Assembly (NCBI RefSeq): GCF_030811455.1
Contig: NZ_JAUSQU010000001.1
Span: forward strand, 7,874,001-7,938,000
Source of the DNA: Streptosporangium lutulentum
GTDB taxonomy: Bacteria > Actinomycetota > Actinomycetes > Streptosporangiales > Streptosporangiaceae
Reading direction: 5' to 3'
DNA length: 64,000 nt
Positions 8,557 to 17,034 of this stretch are shown here, in pieces. The notes beneath the pieces were generated by a model. That model saw nothing but the letters and a program-made list of their open reading frames with translations, was not told the origin of the DNA and made no database searches. Both the position numbers and the translations under genes were made by a program. Every line of letters begins with the position of its first letter. Position 1 is the first letter of the stretch.

Positions 8557-9512
8557 ATCTCCGCCAGCATCACGCCGGTGCTGATTCCGCCGCCCAGGCC
8601 GAGCAGCGCCACCCGGTCGCCCGGTTCCCAGCCGCCCAGCGTGAGCTGGAGCGGCAGCGTGGTCGAGGCGCAGTTGCCGTGCTCGGGCAGGCTGACCACG
8701 AGCTTCTCCCGGGGGATGTCCAGCATCTTCACCAGGAAGTTCAAGTAGGGCAGCGCCACCTGGTGCACCGCCACGAGGGCGAAGTCGTCCCAGCTCAGGC
8801 CGGTGCGCTTGAGGGCGTTGAGAAAGACGTCGGGGCCGACCAGTTCGAACGCCTCCTTCAGCCTCCGCCCGTCGCCGCGGAAGTAGGAGTATTCGGGATC
8901 ACGGGGGTGCGCGGAGCCGCCTCCCGGCAGGGTGCCGATCACCCACGCGGTGGAGTCGGCCGCGAAGTCGCGATAGAAGATGCCGCGTTCCGCGTCCGCG
9001 GTGATCAGCACCGCGGCTCCGGTGTCGGAGAGGGTGTACCCGGCGAAGGAGTCCACGAACTGCGCCCGGTCCCGGACCCGCCACCGGATCGCCCGCGACG
9101 GGATCTCGCCCGAGCAGACCAGCACCCTGCGGTGCGCACCGCTCAGGATGAGAGCCTCGGCCACCTGGATTCCGTTGAGCATGCTGTTGCAGGCGTTCTT
9201 GACGTCGAACACCGGGCACGAGAGCCCGAGCTTGGCCGCCACGATGTGCGCGGTCGCGGGCTCGACCATGTCCTGCGAGGCCGACGCGAACACGAGCAGG
9301 TCGACACCGCCGTGATCGAGCCGGCGGACGGCCTCGACCGCCAGGTCGGACGCCTGCTGGTCGTCACGGGCCACGTGGCGCAGGCGGATGCCGGTCAGTC
9401 GTTCGATGACACCTCCGTAGGGCACGTATCCCTCGATCCGCCGTTCCACCTCCGCACTGGACAGGGTCCGTTCCGGCAGATAGGTCGCGACGCCCGTGAT
9501 CCGGGCTTTCAT
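8553..9512 (-). CDS. OleA-like thiolase-fold condensing enzyme (KAS III family)
   Basis: 319 residues. The catalytic triad is Cys108 in NACNSM, His250 in VHQVA and Asn280 in HGNCAS. The EPATA motif with Glu84, 24 residues before the Cys, matches the position of the OleA glutamate that catalyses head-to-head Claisen condensation of two acyl-CoAs. FabH proteins lack this residue. It is first in the operon, with RBS GAGGGAGA 6 bases before the ATG. Product expected: a 2-alkyl-3-keto acid. Only one OleA copy is present, so a homodimer is likely, unlike the heterodimers reported for lipstatin and nocardiolactone. An acyl-ACP KAS III of another lipid pathway is the alternative. Confidence 0.82.
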   Translation of the reverse strand: MKARITGVATYLPERTLSSAEVERRIEGYVPYGGVIERLTGIRLRHVARDDQQASDLAVEAVRRLDHGGVDLLVFASASQDMVEPATAHIVAAKLGLSCPVFDVKNACNSMLNGIQVAEALILSGAHRRVLVCSGEIPSRAIRWRVRDRAQFVDSFAGYTLSDTGAAVLITADAERGIFYRDFAADSTAWVIGTLPGGGSAHPRDPEYSYFRGDGRRLKEAFELVGPDVFLNALKRTGLSWDDFALVAVHQVALPYLNFLVKMLDIPREKLVVSLPEHGNCASTTLPLQLTLGGWEPGDRVALLGLGGGISTGVMLAEM

Positions 9513-9703
9513 GGATCTCCCTCGATAGCGTCAAGTCTTTCCATGCTCGCGCAATGTACCGAAAACGAACAGTCGGACGGTCGTCCCGGCCGGCTCGGCG
9601 TCGGGCCGTACGGGGAACGGCGCCGTATCGGGACAGGAGAGATCATGCCGTGTCTAGCCTCGCGCTTTCGCCGAGGGGCCGGCCCGTGTTGATCGTTTAA
9701 ATG

Positions 9704-9777
9704 CGAAAAGTGCCCTGAACTGGGAGGATTGGACTTGCTGAGGGTCCTGTCCACACCAGTTCGAAAGGCACTTTTCG
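9704..9777 (+). promoter_or_regulatory. Hairpin just before the transposase start
   Basis: A perfect 11-bp inverted repeat (9704-9714 and 9767-9777) with further pairing inside, CTGAACTGG against CCAGTTCG. The second arm covers the purine-rich stretch in front of the GTG start at 9779. In a transcript entering from outside, this fold would hide the ribosome site, a common safeguard in insertion sequences. Confidence 0.65.
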
Positions 9778-9778
9778 A

Positions 9779-11158
9779 GTGCAGCTTATCGGTCATCGTT
9801 CCAAGATCGTCACGTCTGCGGACGGCAAGGGATTGATCAGCCAGGCCGGCGGCCTGCTGCTGATGGAAACACTGAGAGTGACCGGCCTGGACAAGGGCCT
9901 GTCGCAGGCGCTCCAGCCGTGGCGCGCACCCCGGGCAGTACATGATCCCGGGAAGATCGTGGCGGATCTGGCCATGACACTCGCGCTGGGCGGGGACTGC
10001 CTGGCCGACATCGCGGTGTTGCGGTCCTCACCCCAGTTATACGGGCCGGTGGCCTCCGATCCCACGGTGTCACGGCTGGTCACCACCCTCGCCGCCGCAG
10101 GACCCAAGGCGTTGCGGGCGATCCGCGCCGCTCGCGCGCAGGCACGGGCCAAAGCATGGCCCCTGGCCGGTGAACGCGCTCCCGGAGCGGACGGCACACT
10201 GATCCCGGTGGACCTGGACGCAACCATCGTGATCGCGCATTCCGACAAAGAACAAGCAGCCCCGACCTGGAAACACACCTACGGCTTTCACCCGATGACC
10301 GCGTTCATCGACCACGGCCCAGACGGGACGGGGGAGGCCGCCGCCCTGCTGCTACGCCGTGGGAACGCCGGATCCAACACCGCCGACGATCACATCACCG
10401 CCGGACGACTCGCCCTCAACCAGATACCGGCCCACCTGCACAAGCAGGTCCTGATACGGACCGATTCGGGGGGCGGCACCCGCGCCTTCCTCACCTGGGT
10501 GACCGCCCGCCGCCTGAAGTACTCCATCGGGTTCAACCTCACCGACGACATCTGCGCCGCGATCCTGTCCCTGCCCAAGGATGTGTGGGAGGTCGCCTAC
10601 GACGCCGACCGCCAACCTCGCGACGGCGCGTGGGTCGCCGAACTCACCGGCATGCTCGACCTGTCGTCCTGGCCCAAGGGCATGAGGGTCATCGTCCGCA
10701 AAGAGCGTCCCCACCCCGGCGCGCAGCTGCGCTTCACCGACATCGACGGACACCGCTTCACCTGCTTTATCACCGGAACCCGGCCCGGCGGCGGCCGCGG
10801 CCAGCTCGCCGACCTGGAACTACGCCACCGTCGCCGGGCCCGCTGCGAGGACCGCATTCGCTGCGCGAAAGACACCGGGCTGCGGAACCTGCCGCTGCAC
10901 GGATCCGCTCAAAACCAGATCTGGTGCGAGCTGGTCGCCCTGGCCTCGGAGCTGACCGCCTGGATGCAGATGCTCGCCCTTGACGGCCTCCCGGCCCGTC
11001 GCTGGGAACCCAAACGCCTGCGTCTGCGCATCTTCTCGACCGTTGGACGCATGGTTAAAGGCGGACGACGGCTGCGCCTGCGCCTCGCTCACCACTGGCC
11101 ATGGGCCGATCTGATCGCCACCGCGGTCACTCGCCTGCAGATGTTGCCGGCACCCTGA
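9779..11158 (+). CDS. IS1380-family DDE transposase
   Basis: 459 residues, close to the usual length for the family. Seen: an N-terminal GGLLLMETLRVTGL segment, the conserved VDLDATIV strand that carries the first catalytic Asp, LIRTDSGGGTRAF around the second Asp, and a C-terminal SAQNQIWCELVALASELTAW helix region with the Glu. The frame is intact, so the element may be active. GTG start at 9779 directly after the hairpin. Confidence 0.95.
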   Translation: MQLIGHRSKIVTSADGKGLISQAGGLLLMETLRVTGLDKGLSQALQPWRAPRAVHDPGKIVADLAMTLALGGDCLADIAVLRSSPQLYGPVASDPTVSRLVTTLAAAGPKALRAIRAARAQARAKAWPLAGERAPGADGTLIPVDLDATIVIAHSDKEQAAPTWKHTYGFHPMTAFIDHGPDGTGEAAALLLRRGNAGSNTADDHITAGRLALNQIPAHLHKQVLIRTDSGGGTRAFLTWVTARRLKYSIGFNLTDDICAAILSLPKDVWEVAYDADRQPRDGAWVAELTGMLDLSSWPKGMRVIVRKERPHPGAQLRFTDIDGHRFTCFITGTRPGGGRGQLADLELRHRRRARCEDRIRCAKDTGLRNLPLHGSAQNQIWCELVALASELTAWMQMLALDGLPARRWEPKRLRLRIFSTVGRMVKGGRRLRLRLAHHWPWADLIATAVTRLQMLPAP

Positions 11159-11325
11159 CCAGCCCCCGATTGCCCAGCCGACGCAGGAAGGAGACCGTCC
11201 GGGCCCGTGGAACCCCGCCCACCCAGCGCGACAGCTGGGCGCCAACGCTGACCAGGACCTGAAAAACCAAGTCGGTTGACCCCTCTACCCGACCCAACCG
11301 ACTTCACGAAAGATCGAGGCTAGAC

Positions 11326-12069
11326 GGAATATATGGCGCGATGTGGGGGCGAAGAGTTTCGTGGGGCGGTTGCGTGTGTGACGGTGTGCCCGCCAGGCGA
11401 GAAGGGGGCCGCAGTATGTCTGCCGGGAGGGCTATGCGGCGATGTGCCCGCCAGGCCGGGGCCACAGTGGTGTGTCCGCCAGGCTGGGAAGTGGCCTCGG
11501 TGAGCCGGAAGAGCGTCGTTTATGGAGAGTGGAGCGGGACGATCTCCTCCCGCCGGGTGATCTCGGCGTGCGGTTCGACACGTCTCCGAGCACCTTCTAT
11601 GGGCATAACGCGCCATTGGCGAAAAGAAGCCCGATTCTCGATCTGACGACAAAGGGTGCAATCGAGGAGCCGGTCGGATTCTTGGAAGAGAACCGGATCC
11701 GTTTCGTGGAAACCTGGTCTACGCTGGTGCGGGTGGTGAGATCCAGGTAAATGTGCTGCATGCCATATTGCTAGAGAGCAGCGGAAACGCCCTGCCGTCG
11801 GCGAGTTCCCTGAAGTTCTGGACGTTAGCGTTGCGATCAGGTGAATCGCCGGGTTTCGGTCCTTCGCCTTTGGGGGTTTCGTCCGCCGCCCGTACGTCAT
11901 AAGCGTCGGCTCCGGGTCGGATGCCTCCCATCGGGAATGTCGCGGTAGTGGCGGTGCAGCCGACTGACATATCCGATCTGATGGAGACATTTACAAAAGG
12001 GTAGATCGAAAATAATCTTGCCGCCGGAGTTGTCGTGTTCCGCCGACCGCGCTGGAGTCCGCTGCCCCC
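11326..12069. other. 744-bp stretch without a supported gene, somewhat lower GC
   Basis: No frame here has coding character, a family motif and a ribosome site together. It contains a degenerate tandem repeat (11386-11498) and AT-richer DNA near 11,930-12,020 that may hold the promoter of the DUF6571-like gene. It may be decayed coding sequence next to the insertion element. Confidence 0.5.
11386..11498. repeat. Degenerate tandem repeat, about 28-30 bp
   Basis: Four units begin near 11386, 11416, 11444 and 11472; three carry GTG(C/T)CCGCCAGGC and one a diverged form. Spacing is 30, 28 and 28 bases. There are no constant-repeat/variable-spacer features of a CRISPR array. Confidence 0.55.
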
Positions 12070-14352
12070 ATGGCCCATCCGTTACCTACGCCTTCGCCGA
12101 TCTCTCAGCCGGCCCCCGCCGCTCAGGGGCCCGGTGGCTCGGTGGCGTCGCCCACGGCTGAACCCTCCCCGGCCGCTCCTCCGCCGACCTCTCAGCCTTC
12201 TCCCGTTGCTCAGGGGCCCGGCGACTCACAGGAGTCGCCCACCCCATCGCCTGCTCCTCAGCCGTCGTCCACCGCTCCGGGACCGAGTGGTTCCCAGGCA
12301 TCGCCCACGGCCGAACCTTCCCTCCCCAAACCTCTGGCCGGCCCTCAACCGTCTCCGGCCCCGCCGGGAGTGGACGGCGAGTATTCGGGGATCGATCCCG
12401 CTCTGATGGACGACTTCGAGCGAGGACTTGGCCGGGCGGAGGACGCACTCGGCCGCAACGAACCTCGGATCCGCAGCACCTTGCAGAGGCTCGACCTGGA
12501 CACCTCGGGACTGAGCTCCCTGCGCGAGGTGCAGAGCTGGATCGGGACCAGCCGTCCCGACCTGAGGCGCCGCAGCGAGACGATCCGCACCGAGCGTACG
12601 GAGTGGGGGTCCGCCTCCGGCCTCCCCGGCGAGCTGACCGCCTTCGACGAGGCGCTGTACGGCAAGGCCGCCCATGATCCCGACGTCTACGCCGCGATCG
12701 TCAAGGTGGCCGAGGCCGCAGAGAAGGGCGAGGTCGACGCGAAGGCTCTGGCGGAGCTGGAGAAGCGGACGGGAGACGCGACGTTCGCCGCCGCGCTGAT
12801 GAACGCGATGGGCGCGACGGGGTTCCGCAAGCTGATGGGGAAGACCGTTGGGCACAAGGACGACAAGAAGGTGGAGCGACTACAGATCGCCCTCGGCAAG
12901 ACCCTGGGCACGGCCAGCCCGAAGCTGAGCAACGCCTGGCGCGACGAACTCACCTCCGACTTCGCCATCGGATGGCAGGAGGGTCACGGGATCTCGCTGG
13001 CACTCAAATATGCCACTTCTAAATATGCCGGCCCCGAATACGGTGCCTCCAGCGGGGTCGTGAGCACCGCCTTCCTGCTGGCAGCCGCCAAGAAGGTCGA
13101 CGCTTGGGACCGTGAAGCATCCAAGTTCCCCGTCGGCATTGACCCAGGCGTCACGGTGGCTCTCCTGGAGGCGCTCAGCAGTGATCCCGCAGCGGCCCAG
13201 GACTTCTTCGCGGGCGACCCCACCGCGCTGAAGCACTATCTGACCGAACGGGGTATGCGCGACGGCGGTGAGGCATTGGGCAAGGCCCTGGTGGCCGCGA
13301 TGCTCACCTTCCGTGATCATAAAGGCTCGCCACAGGCTCCTTCACGCGGCTATCTGTCGGCCAAGCTGGCCTCGGAGTTCGTACATCTGGAAGCCAAACG
13401 GATTGAGGCGGGCAATCCCCCCGCATTCGTGAAGCCCACCACCACCGGCCGCATCCTCGCCGGCTATGTCAGTGATATCAACTACGTCGCTCAGAAGGTT
13501 GGTGACATCGTTGCGCCCGGAGTCCGGGGAGCTGACAATCCCAGCGCGTCTGGACAGGACCCTTGGGGGGCGCAGTTCAACCTGGAAGAGTTACGCCAAG
13601 TGATGAAGGAGGCGTTCGCGGATTCCAAGGCGTTCGCCCCCGTTTTGGCCGCTCAGACGGCATTCGCTGGTTGGATTCTCGATCATGGTGCAGCGGAGAT
13701 GACTGCCGGACGGGGCGATGGTGCACTTCTGAGTAATGCGAAACGAGCGGGGGCAGGCTTCGGCATGATCACCGACGCAGCAGGCCTTGCCAAGATCGAG
13801 GAAGGCAAGGAGTTGGACGAGAAGCAGCAGCAGAACATGCGGGTGCTTATGGCTGTAGTGAATACCGGCCTCGTCATTCCGCAGGCGAAAGCTTGGCAGC
13901 TCACGGCCGACCTCGTGGGGGCGTGGACGGGTGTGGCCGAAGGCAGCATCAAGGGCGATGCAGAAGCCAAAGCCCGCGTTAACGCCAACACCGTCGTTGA
14001 CCAGACCCAAGCCCTCATGCGTGATCTCACGGCGCAGGCCATGCTCAAGCGAGGAGCGTTCGGCGCTGCCGAGCCCGCTGCCAAGACCCATCCCTGGGCC
14101 TCGCTGGAAGGTCTGGAAAAGGGAGACGACCCTCGTGAGAACCCTAACAACTTCCTCAAAGAGGATGGTCGGACACTCATGACTATGGACGAGATGATCG
14201 ACAAAACGGTCACCAATGGCGCCGACAAGGATCAGCGGCTCGAGGCCTACAGGCGATGGCTCTACGAGGGGCCGTCAGGGCGACCCTGGAGAGATGTTGA
14301 GGACCGCCTGGACCAGGGCTTCTCCAATGGTTTCTCCCAATACGGATCATGA
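12070..14352 (+). CDS. DUF6571-like protein with proline-rich N-terminus and WXG-like helical domain
   Basis: 760 residues. The first 100 or so are Pro/Ser/Ala-rich with the repeated phrase SQP.P.AQGPG. Next comes a helical domain (about residues 105-180) with QSWIG and RPDLRRR, like the WXG100-type start of these proteins. The rest is alpha-helical, with the segments DFAIGWQEGHG, ALLEALSSDP and a C-terminal AYRRWLYEG. I believe it belongs to the DUF6571 group found in actinobacteria beside WXG100 genes, probably exported or handled by type VII secretion. No enzymatic motif is visible. Upstream in-frame stop at 12013 supports the ATG at 12070. It overlaps the next gene by 4 bp. Codon use is less GC-biased than in neighbours, which hints at accessory DNA. 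Confidence 0.75.
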   Translation: MAHPLPTPSPISQPAPAAQGPGGSVASPTAEPSPAAPPPTSQPSPVAQGPGDSQESPTPSPAPQPSSTAPGPSGSQASPTAEPSLPKPLAGPQPSPAPPGVDGEYSGIDPALMDDFERGLGRAEDALGRNEPRIRSTLQRLDLDTSGLSSLREVQSWIGTSRPDLRRRSETIRTERTEWGSASGLPGELTAFDEALYGKAAHDPDVYAAIVKVAEAAEKGEVDAKALAELEKRTGDATFAAALMNAMGATGFRKLMGKTVGHKDDKKVERLQIALGKTLGTASPKLSNAWRDELTSDFAIGWQEGHGISLALKYATSKYAGPEYGASSGVVSTAFLLAAAKKVDAWDREASKFPVGIDPGVTVALLEALSSDPAAAQDFFAGDPTALKHYLTERGMRDGGEALGKALVAAMLTFRDHKGSPQAPSRGYLSAKLASEFVHLEAKRIEAGNPPAFVKPTTTGRILAGYVSDINYVAQKVGDIVAPGVRGADNPSASGQDPWGAQFNLEELRQVMKEAFADSKAFAPVLAAQTAFAGWILDHGAAEMTAGRGDGALLSNAKRAGAGFGMITDAAGLAKIEEGKELDEKQQQNMRVLMAVVNTGLVIPQAKAWQLTADLVGAWTGVAEGSIKGDAEAKARVNANTVVDQTQALMRDLTAQAMLKRGAFGAAEPAAKTHPWASLEGLEKGDDPRENPNNFLKEDGRTLMTMDEMIDKTVTNGADKDQRLEAYRRWLYEGPSGRPWRDVEDRLDQGFSNGFSQYGS

Positions 14353-14966
14353 TGAGAATACCGTTCATGCTGATGGCGGCGCTGGCGTGCGTGTTGACAT
14401 TCGCGACAGGCTGCCAGAACGGCGAGGCGAAAATCGACCGAAGCCCGTTGCCGATGGCGGCTGCTTCCCCATATATCTGTGAACACATTCCGCTGAAGGC
14501 GGTGGAGTTGATGACCGGGGTACATGACCCGCTGGTTCGCGGCTACTTCGACCTCACGGTTGCCGGAGGTCTCGGCGACGGAAGCTGCGCAGCTTACCGG
14601 AGAGATGGCGAGCGGCTGAAGGTGCTGCAGATCGGCCTTACTCCTGGAGGATATCCGGGAGAGATTGAGGAACAGCTCGAAGATGGGGCCTTGCCGCTGC
14701 CGGAAATCGTCCCCGGGGCTATCGGCTTTTACTTTAAAGATACGAACAGCAAGAACAATGCCGCATATGCCATGCTTGTTCGCGGTGAGGCGGAAATCGC
14801 AATTCAACTTAATATAGGTGTCGCGGGGCGTGACAATGCAGCTGATGTGCTGGCGTTGATGAAGCTGATCGCGCCGAGGCTGATCACCGATGCCAGCGCT
14901 CCCTCGCCGAGCCCGTCCGCGAAGACCCCGCCTGCGAAGACCCCGTCCCCCTCCCCGAAGGGCTGA
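14349..14966 (+). CDS. Small lipoprotein
   Basis: 205 residues. A short positively charged start, a hydrophobic core and Cys22 in FATGC make a type II signal peptide. The mature part includes two more Cys (in PYICEHIP and DGSCAAYRR), probably a disulfide, and ends in a Ser/Pro/Lys tail. It resembles the DUF3558-like lipoproteins found beside type VII substrates in layout, but I cannot assign a family. The start overlaps the DUF6571-like stop (ATGATGA context), and the next gene begins 7 bp after its stop, so the three genes are one unit. AT content is higher than average. Confidence 0.75.
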   Translation: MMRIPFMLMAALACVLTFATGCQNGEAKIDRSPLPMAAASPYICEHIPLKAVELMTGVHDPLVRGYFDLTVAGGLGDGSCAAYRRDGERLKVLQIGLTPGGYPGEIEEQLEDGALPLPEIVPGAIGFYFKDTNSKNNAAYAMLVRGEAEIAIQLNIGVAGRDNAADVLALMKLIAPRLITDASAPSPSPSAKTPPAKTPSPSPKG

Positions 14967-14973
14967 TCTGGTC

Positions 14974-15276
14974 GTGGCCGAGATGGTGCCCAATCCGCTC
15001 TATGAGGCGCTGGGAGAGGCCCTGCGGACGGTCGAGCCGCTGGTCCAGGAGATCGAGAAGGGCATCGAGGGGCCGTACCGGGACTTCCACTCCGGAAAGG
15101 TGTGGACGGGGCCTGCCGCCAAACGCTTTGACGCGGAGCTCTCCCAGCAGCGCACGCGGGTCCGCGGCTCGGGGGACAAGATCCTGTCCGACCTGCGCCA
15201 GACGCTGAACCGCACACCACGTCAGGTGACCGAAGAGGAAGCCAAGATGATCAAGAGAAGGTACGGCCTGCCCTGA
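14974..15276 (+). CDS. WXG100-like small helical protein
   Basis: 100 residues from the GTG at 14974 (an ATG at 14983 is the alternative). The protein is almost all helix with a WTG turn at 44-46 in the middle (GKVWTGPAAKRFDAEL), the hairpin design of WXG100/ESAT-6 proteins. Such proteins are secreted as dimers by ESX systems, often as partners of larger substrates. It is the last of three coupled genes. No ESX core genes (EccB-E) lie in the window, so a distant system would be needed. A C-terminal YxxxD/E signal is not obvious, though EEEAKMIKRRYGLP ends the protein. Confidence 0.7.
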   Translation: MAEMVPNPLYEALGEALRTVEPLVQEIEKGIEGPYRDFHSGKVWTGPAAKRFDAELSQQRTRVRGSGDKILSDLRQTLNRTPRQVTEEEAKMIKRRYGLP

Positions 15277-15479
15277 CGGGGAGGGTGCACGTCAGATCGC
15301 CGGATGTGGCCGTACCGGCTGGACCGCGAAGAGTGCGGCCCGGGTGAGGAGCAGGGGTGGTGTGACGGCTGCCGGGGCTGACGTAGAGGAGCGGCACGGT
15401 CTGACCTGGGAGACGTTCTGACCTAAGAGAATAAGTTCGCCGGGAATGAGGGGATTTTCGGCGGGTAGCCGGTACGGCC

Positions 15480-16925
15480 ATGAGTGACGTTCAGACGGGG
15501 ACGGTGACCACAAAGGTCCCCGCGCGGTTGGACCGGCTGCCATGGTCACGATGGCACTGGATGATCATTATCGGACTCGGCACCGTCTGGATCCTCGACG
15601 GTCTCGAAGTGACCATCATCGGAAACCTCTCGGCCCAGCTGGCCAAGGAGGGAAGCGGTCTGGAGATCACCCAGACCCAGGTGGCCGGTACGGCGGGGGC
15701 CCTCTATGTGGCCGGGGCCTGCCTCGGGGCGTTGTTCTTCGGCTGGCTGACAGACAAGTTCGGCCGCAAGAAGCTGTTCATCATCACGATGGTCGTCTAT
15801 CTGATCGCCACCGCGATGACCGCGCTGTCGTTCTCCGCGTGGTGGTTCTTCCTGTTCCGGTTCCTGACCGGGTTCGGCATCGGCGGCGAGTACGCCGCGA
15901 TCAACTCGGCCATCGACGAGCTCATCCCGAGCCGCCACCGGGGCCGGATCGACATCATCATCAACGGCAGCTACTGGCTCGGTGCCGCCGGCGGCGCGCT
16001 GCTGACGGTGCCGCTGCTCAACAACTTCGCGGTGAACATCGGCTGGCGTATCGCGTTCGGCCTGGGGGTGGTGCTCGGCCTGGCCATCCTGCTGGTCCGT
16101 CGGCACGTGCCGGAGAGTCCGCGCTGGCTGTTCATCCACGGCCGGGACGAGGAGGCCGAGAAACTGGTCGACGAGGTCGAGGAGCGCGTCGAACAGGAGA
16201 AGGGCGTCCGGCTGGAGGAGCCCTCGCAGAGCATGACCATTCACCAGCGCAAATCAATCGGGTTCGGTCAGATCGCGCACACCATGGTGGCCCGCTATCC
16301 CAAGCGCACCATTCTCGGCTTTTCTCTCTTCGTCGGGCAGGCGTTCCTCTACAACGCCATCACCTTCGGATACGCCCAGATCCTGTCGACCTTCTTTAAG
16401 ATCGACACCAATGCCGGTTACTTCTTCGCGGTCATCGCGGTCGGTAACTTCCTCGGTCCGCTCCTGCTCGGGCCGCTGTTCGACAGCGTCGGCCGGATTC
16501 CCATGATCTCCGGCACCTACATCGGGTCCGGGGTGCTGCTGCTCGGCACGGCCTGGCTGTTCAACCAGGGTGTGCTGACCGCGGTCACGCTGACCGCGTG
16601 CTGGTGCGTCGTTCTCTTCTTCGCCTCGGCCGGCGCGAGCGCGGCCTATCTGACCGTCAGCGAGATCTTTCCGATGGAGACCCGGGCCATGGCCATCGCG
16701 TTCTTCTACGCGATCGGCACCTTCGTCGGCGGCGTCGCCGGTCCGCTGGTCTTCTCCGGTCTGGTCGAGAGCGGCAGGCCGGGTGACACCGCCCTGGCTT
16801 TCTCCATCGGGGCATCCCTCATGATCGCGGCCGGGTTGGTGGAGATGTTCCTCGGGGTCAAGGCCGAACGCAGAGGTTTGGAGGACATCGCCGAGCCGCT
16901 GAGCACCGCGCGGGCCCAATCGTAA
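15480..16925 (+). CDS. MFS transporter, sugar-porter-like
   Basis: 481 residues, 12 predicted membrane segments. The loop 2-3 motif GWLTDKFGRKKLF and the RFLTGFGIGGEYAAINSAIDELIP segment after TM4 place it with sugar/organic-acid:H+ symporters of the SP/AAHS type. A cytoplasmic loop between TM6 and TM7 is long and charged (EEAEKLVDEVEERVEQEKG). Substrate is not predictable. It stands alone; the next gene is a metal sensor on the same strand 109 bp on, but an SP-type permease is not the usual metal exporter, so I do not link them functionally. Confidence 0.87.
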   Translation: MSDVQTGTVTTKVPARLDRLPWSRWHWMIIIGLGTVWILDGLEVTIIGNLSAQLAKEGSGLEITQTQVAGTAGALYVAGACLGALFFGWLTDKFGRKKLFIITMVVYLIATAMTALSFSAWWFFLFRFLTGFGIGGEYAAINSAIDELIPSRHRGRIDIIINGSYWLGAAGGALLTVPLLNNFAVNIGWRIAFGLGVVLGLAILLVRRHVPESPRWLFIHGRDEEAEKLVDEVEERVEQEKGVRLEEPSQSMTIHQRKSIGFGQIAHTMVARYPKRTILGFSLFVGQAFLYNAITFGYAQILSTFFKIDTNAGYFFAVIAVGNFLGPLLLGPLFDSVGRIPMISGTYIGSGVLLLGTAWLFNQGVLTAVTLTACWCVVLFFASAGASAAYLTVSEIFPMETRAMAIAFFYAIGTFVGGVAGPLVFSGLVESGRPGDTALAFSIGASLMIAAGLVEMFLGVKAERRGLEDIAEPLSTARAQS

Positions 16926-16991
16926 TTTTCATCAGGAAAGTGCACTGCGAGACACGGCTTACGCGTTTCCGGCCAGGAAGGGCGACTTGAT

Positions 16992-17023
16992 ACGATAGTG
17001 ATTATCGTTTGAACATATGTTCA
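16992..17023 (+). promoter_or_regulatory. Two palindromes before the ArsR/SmtB gene, likely operator
   Basis: ACGATA-5 nt-TATCGT (16992-17008) is followed at once by the perfect 14-bp palindrome TGAACATATGTTCA (17010-17023). The second abuts the ribosome site AGGAG. SmtB/ArsR proteins bind such inverted repeats, including TGAACA-type half sites, over their own promoters. Autoregulation by metal is inferred. Confidence 0.7.
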
Positions 17024-17034
17024 GGAGTTTGCCC

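Larger units (their letters stand above)
9652..11325. mobile_element. IS1380-family insertion sequence
   Basis: Terminal inverted repeats are visible at 9652-9670 and 11307-11325; 17 of 19 positions match (GTCTAGCCTCG at each outer end). One full-length transposase gene lies between them. No matching 4-bp target duplication could be found in the flanks. That may reflect rearrangement after insertion or a slightly wrong boundary. The element sits 139 bp upstream of the OleA-like start and may have displaced that operon's native promoter or neighbouring genes. Confidence 0.9.

Noticed and set aside
9648..11330. 4-bp target duplication for the IS1380 element
   Set aside because: Several boundary choices were compared; none gave matching flanks.
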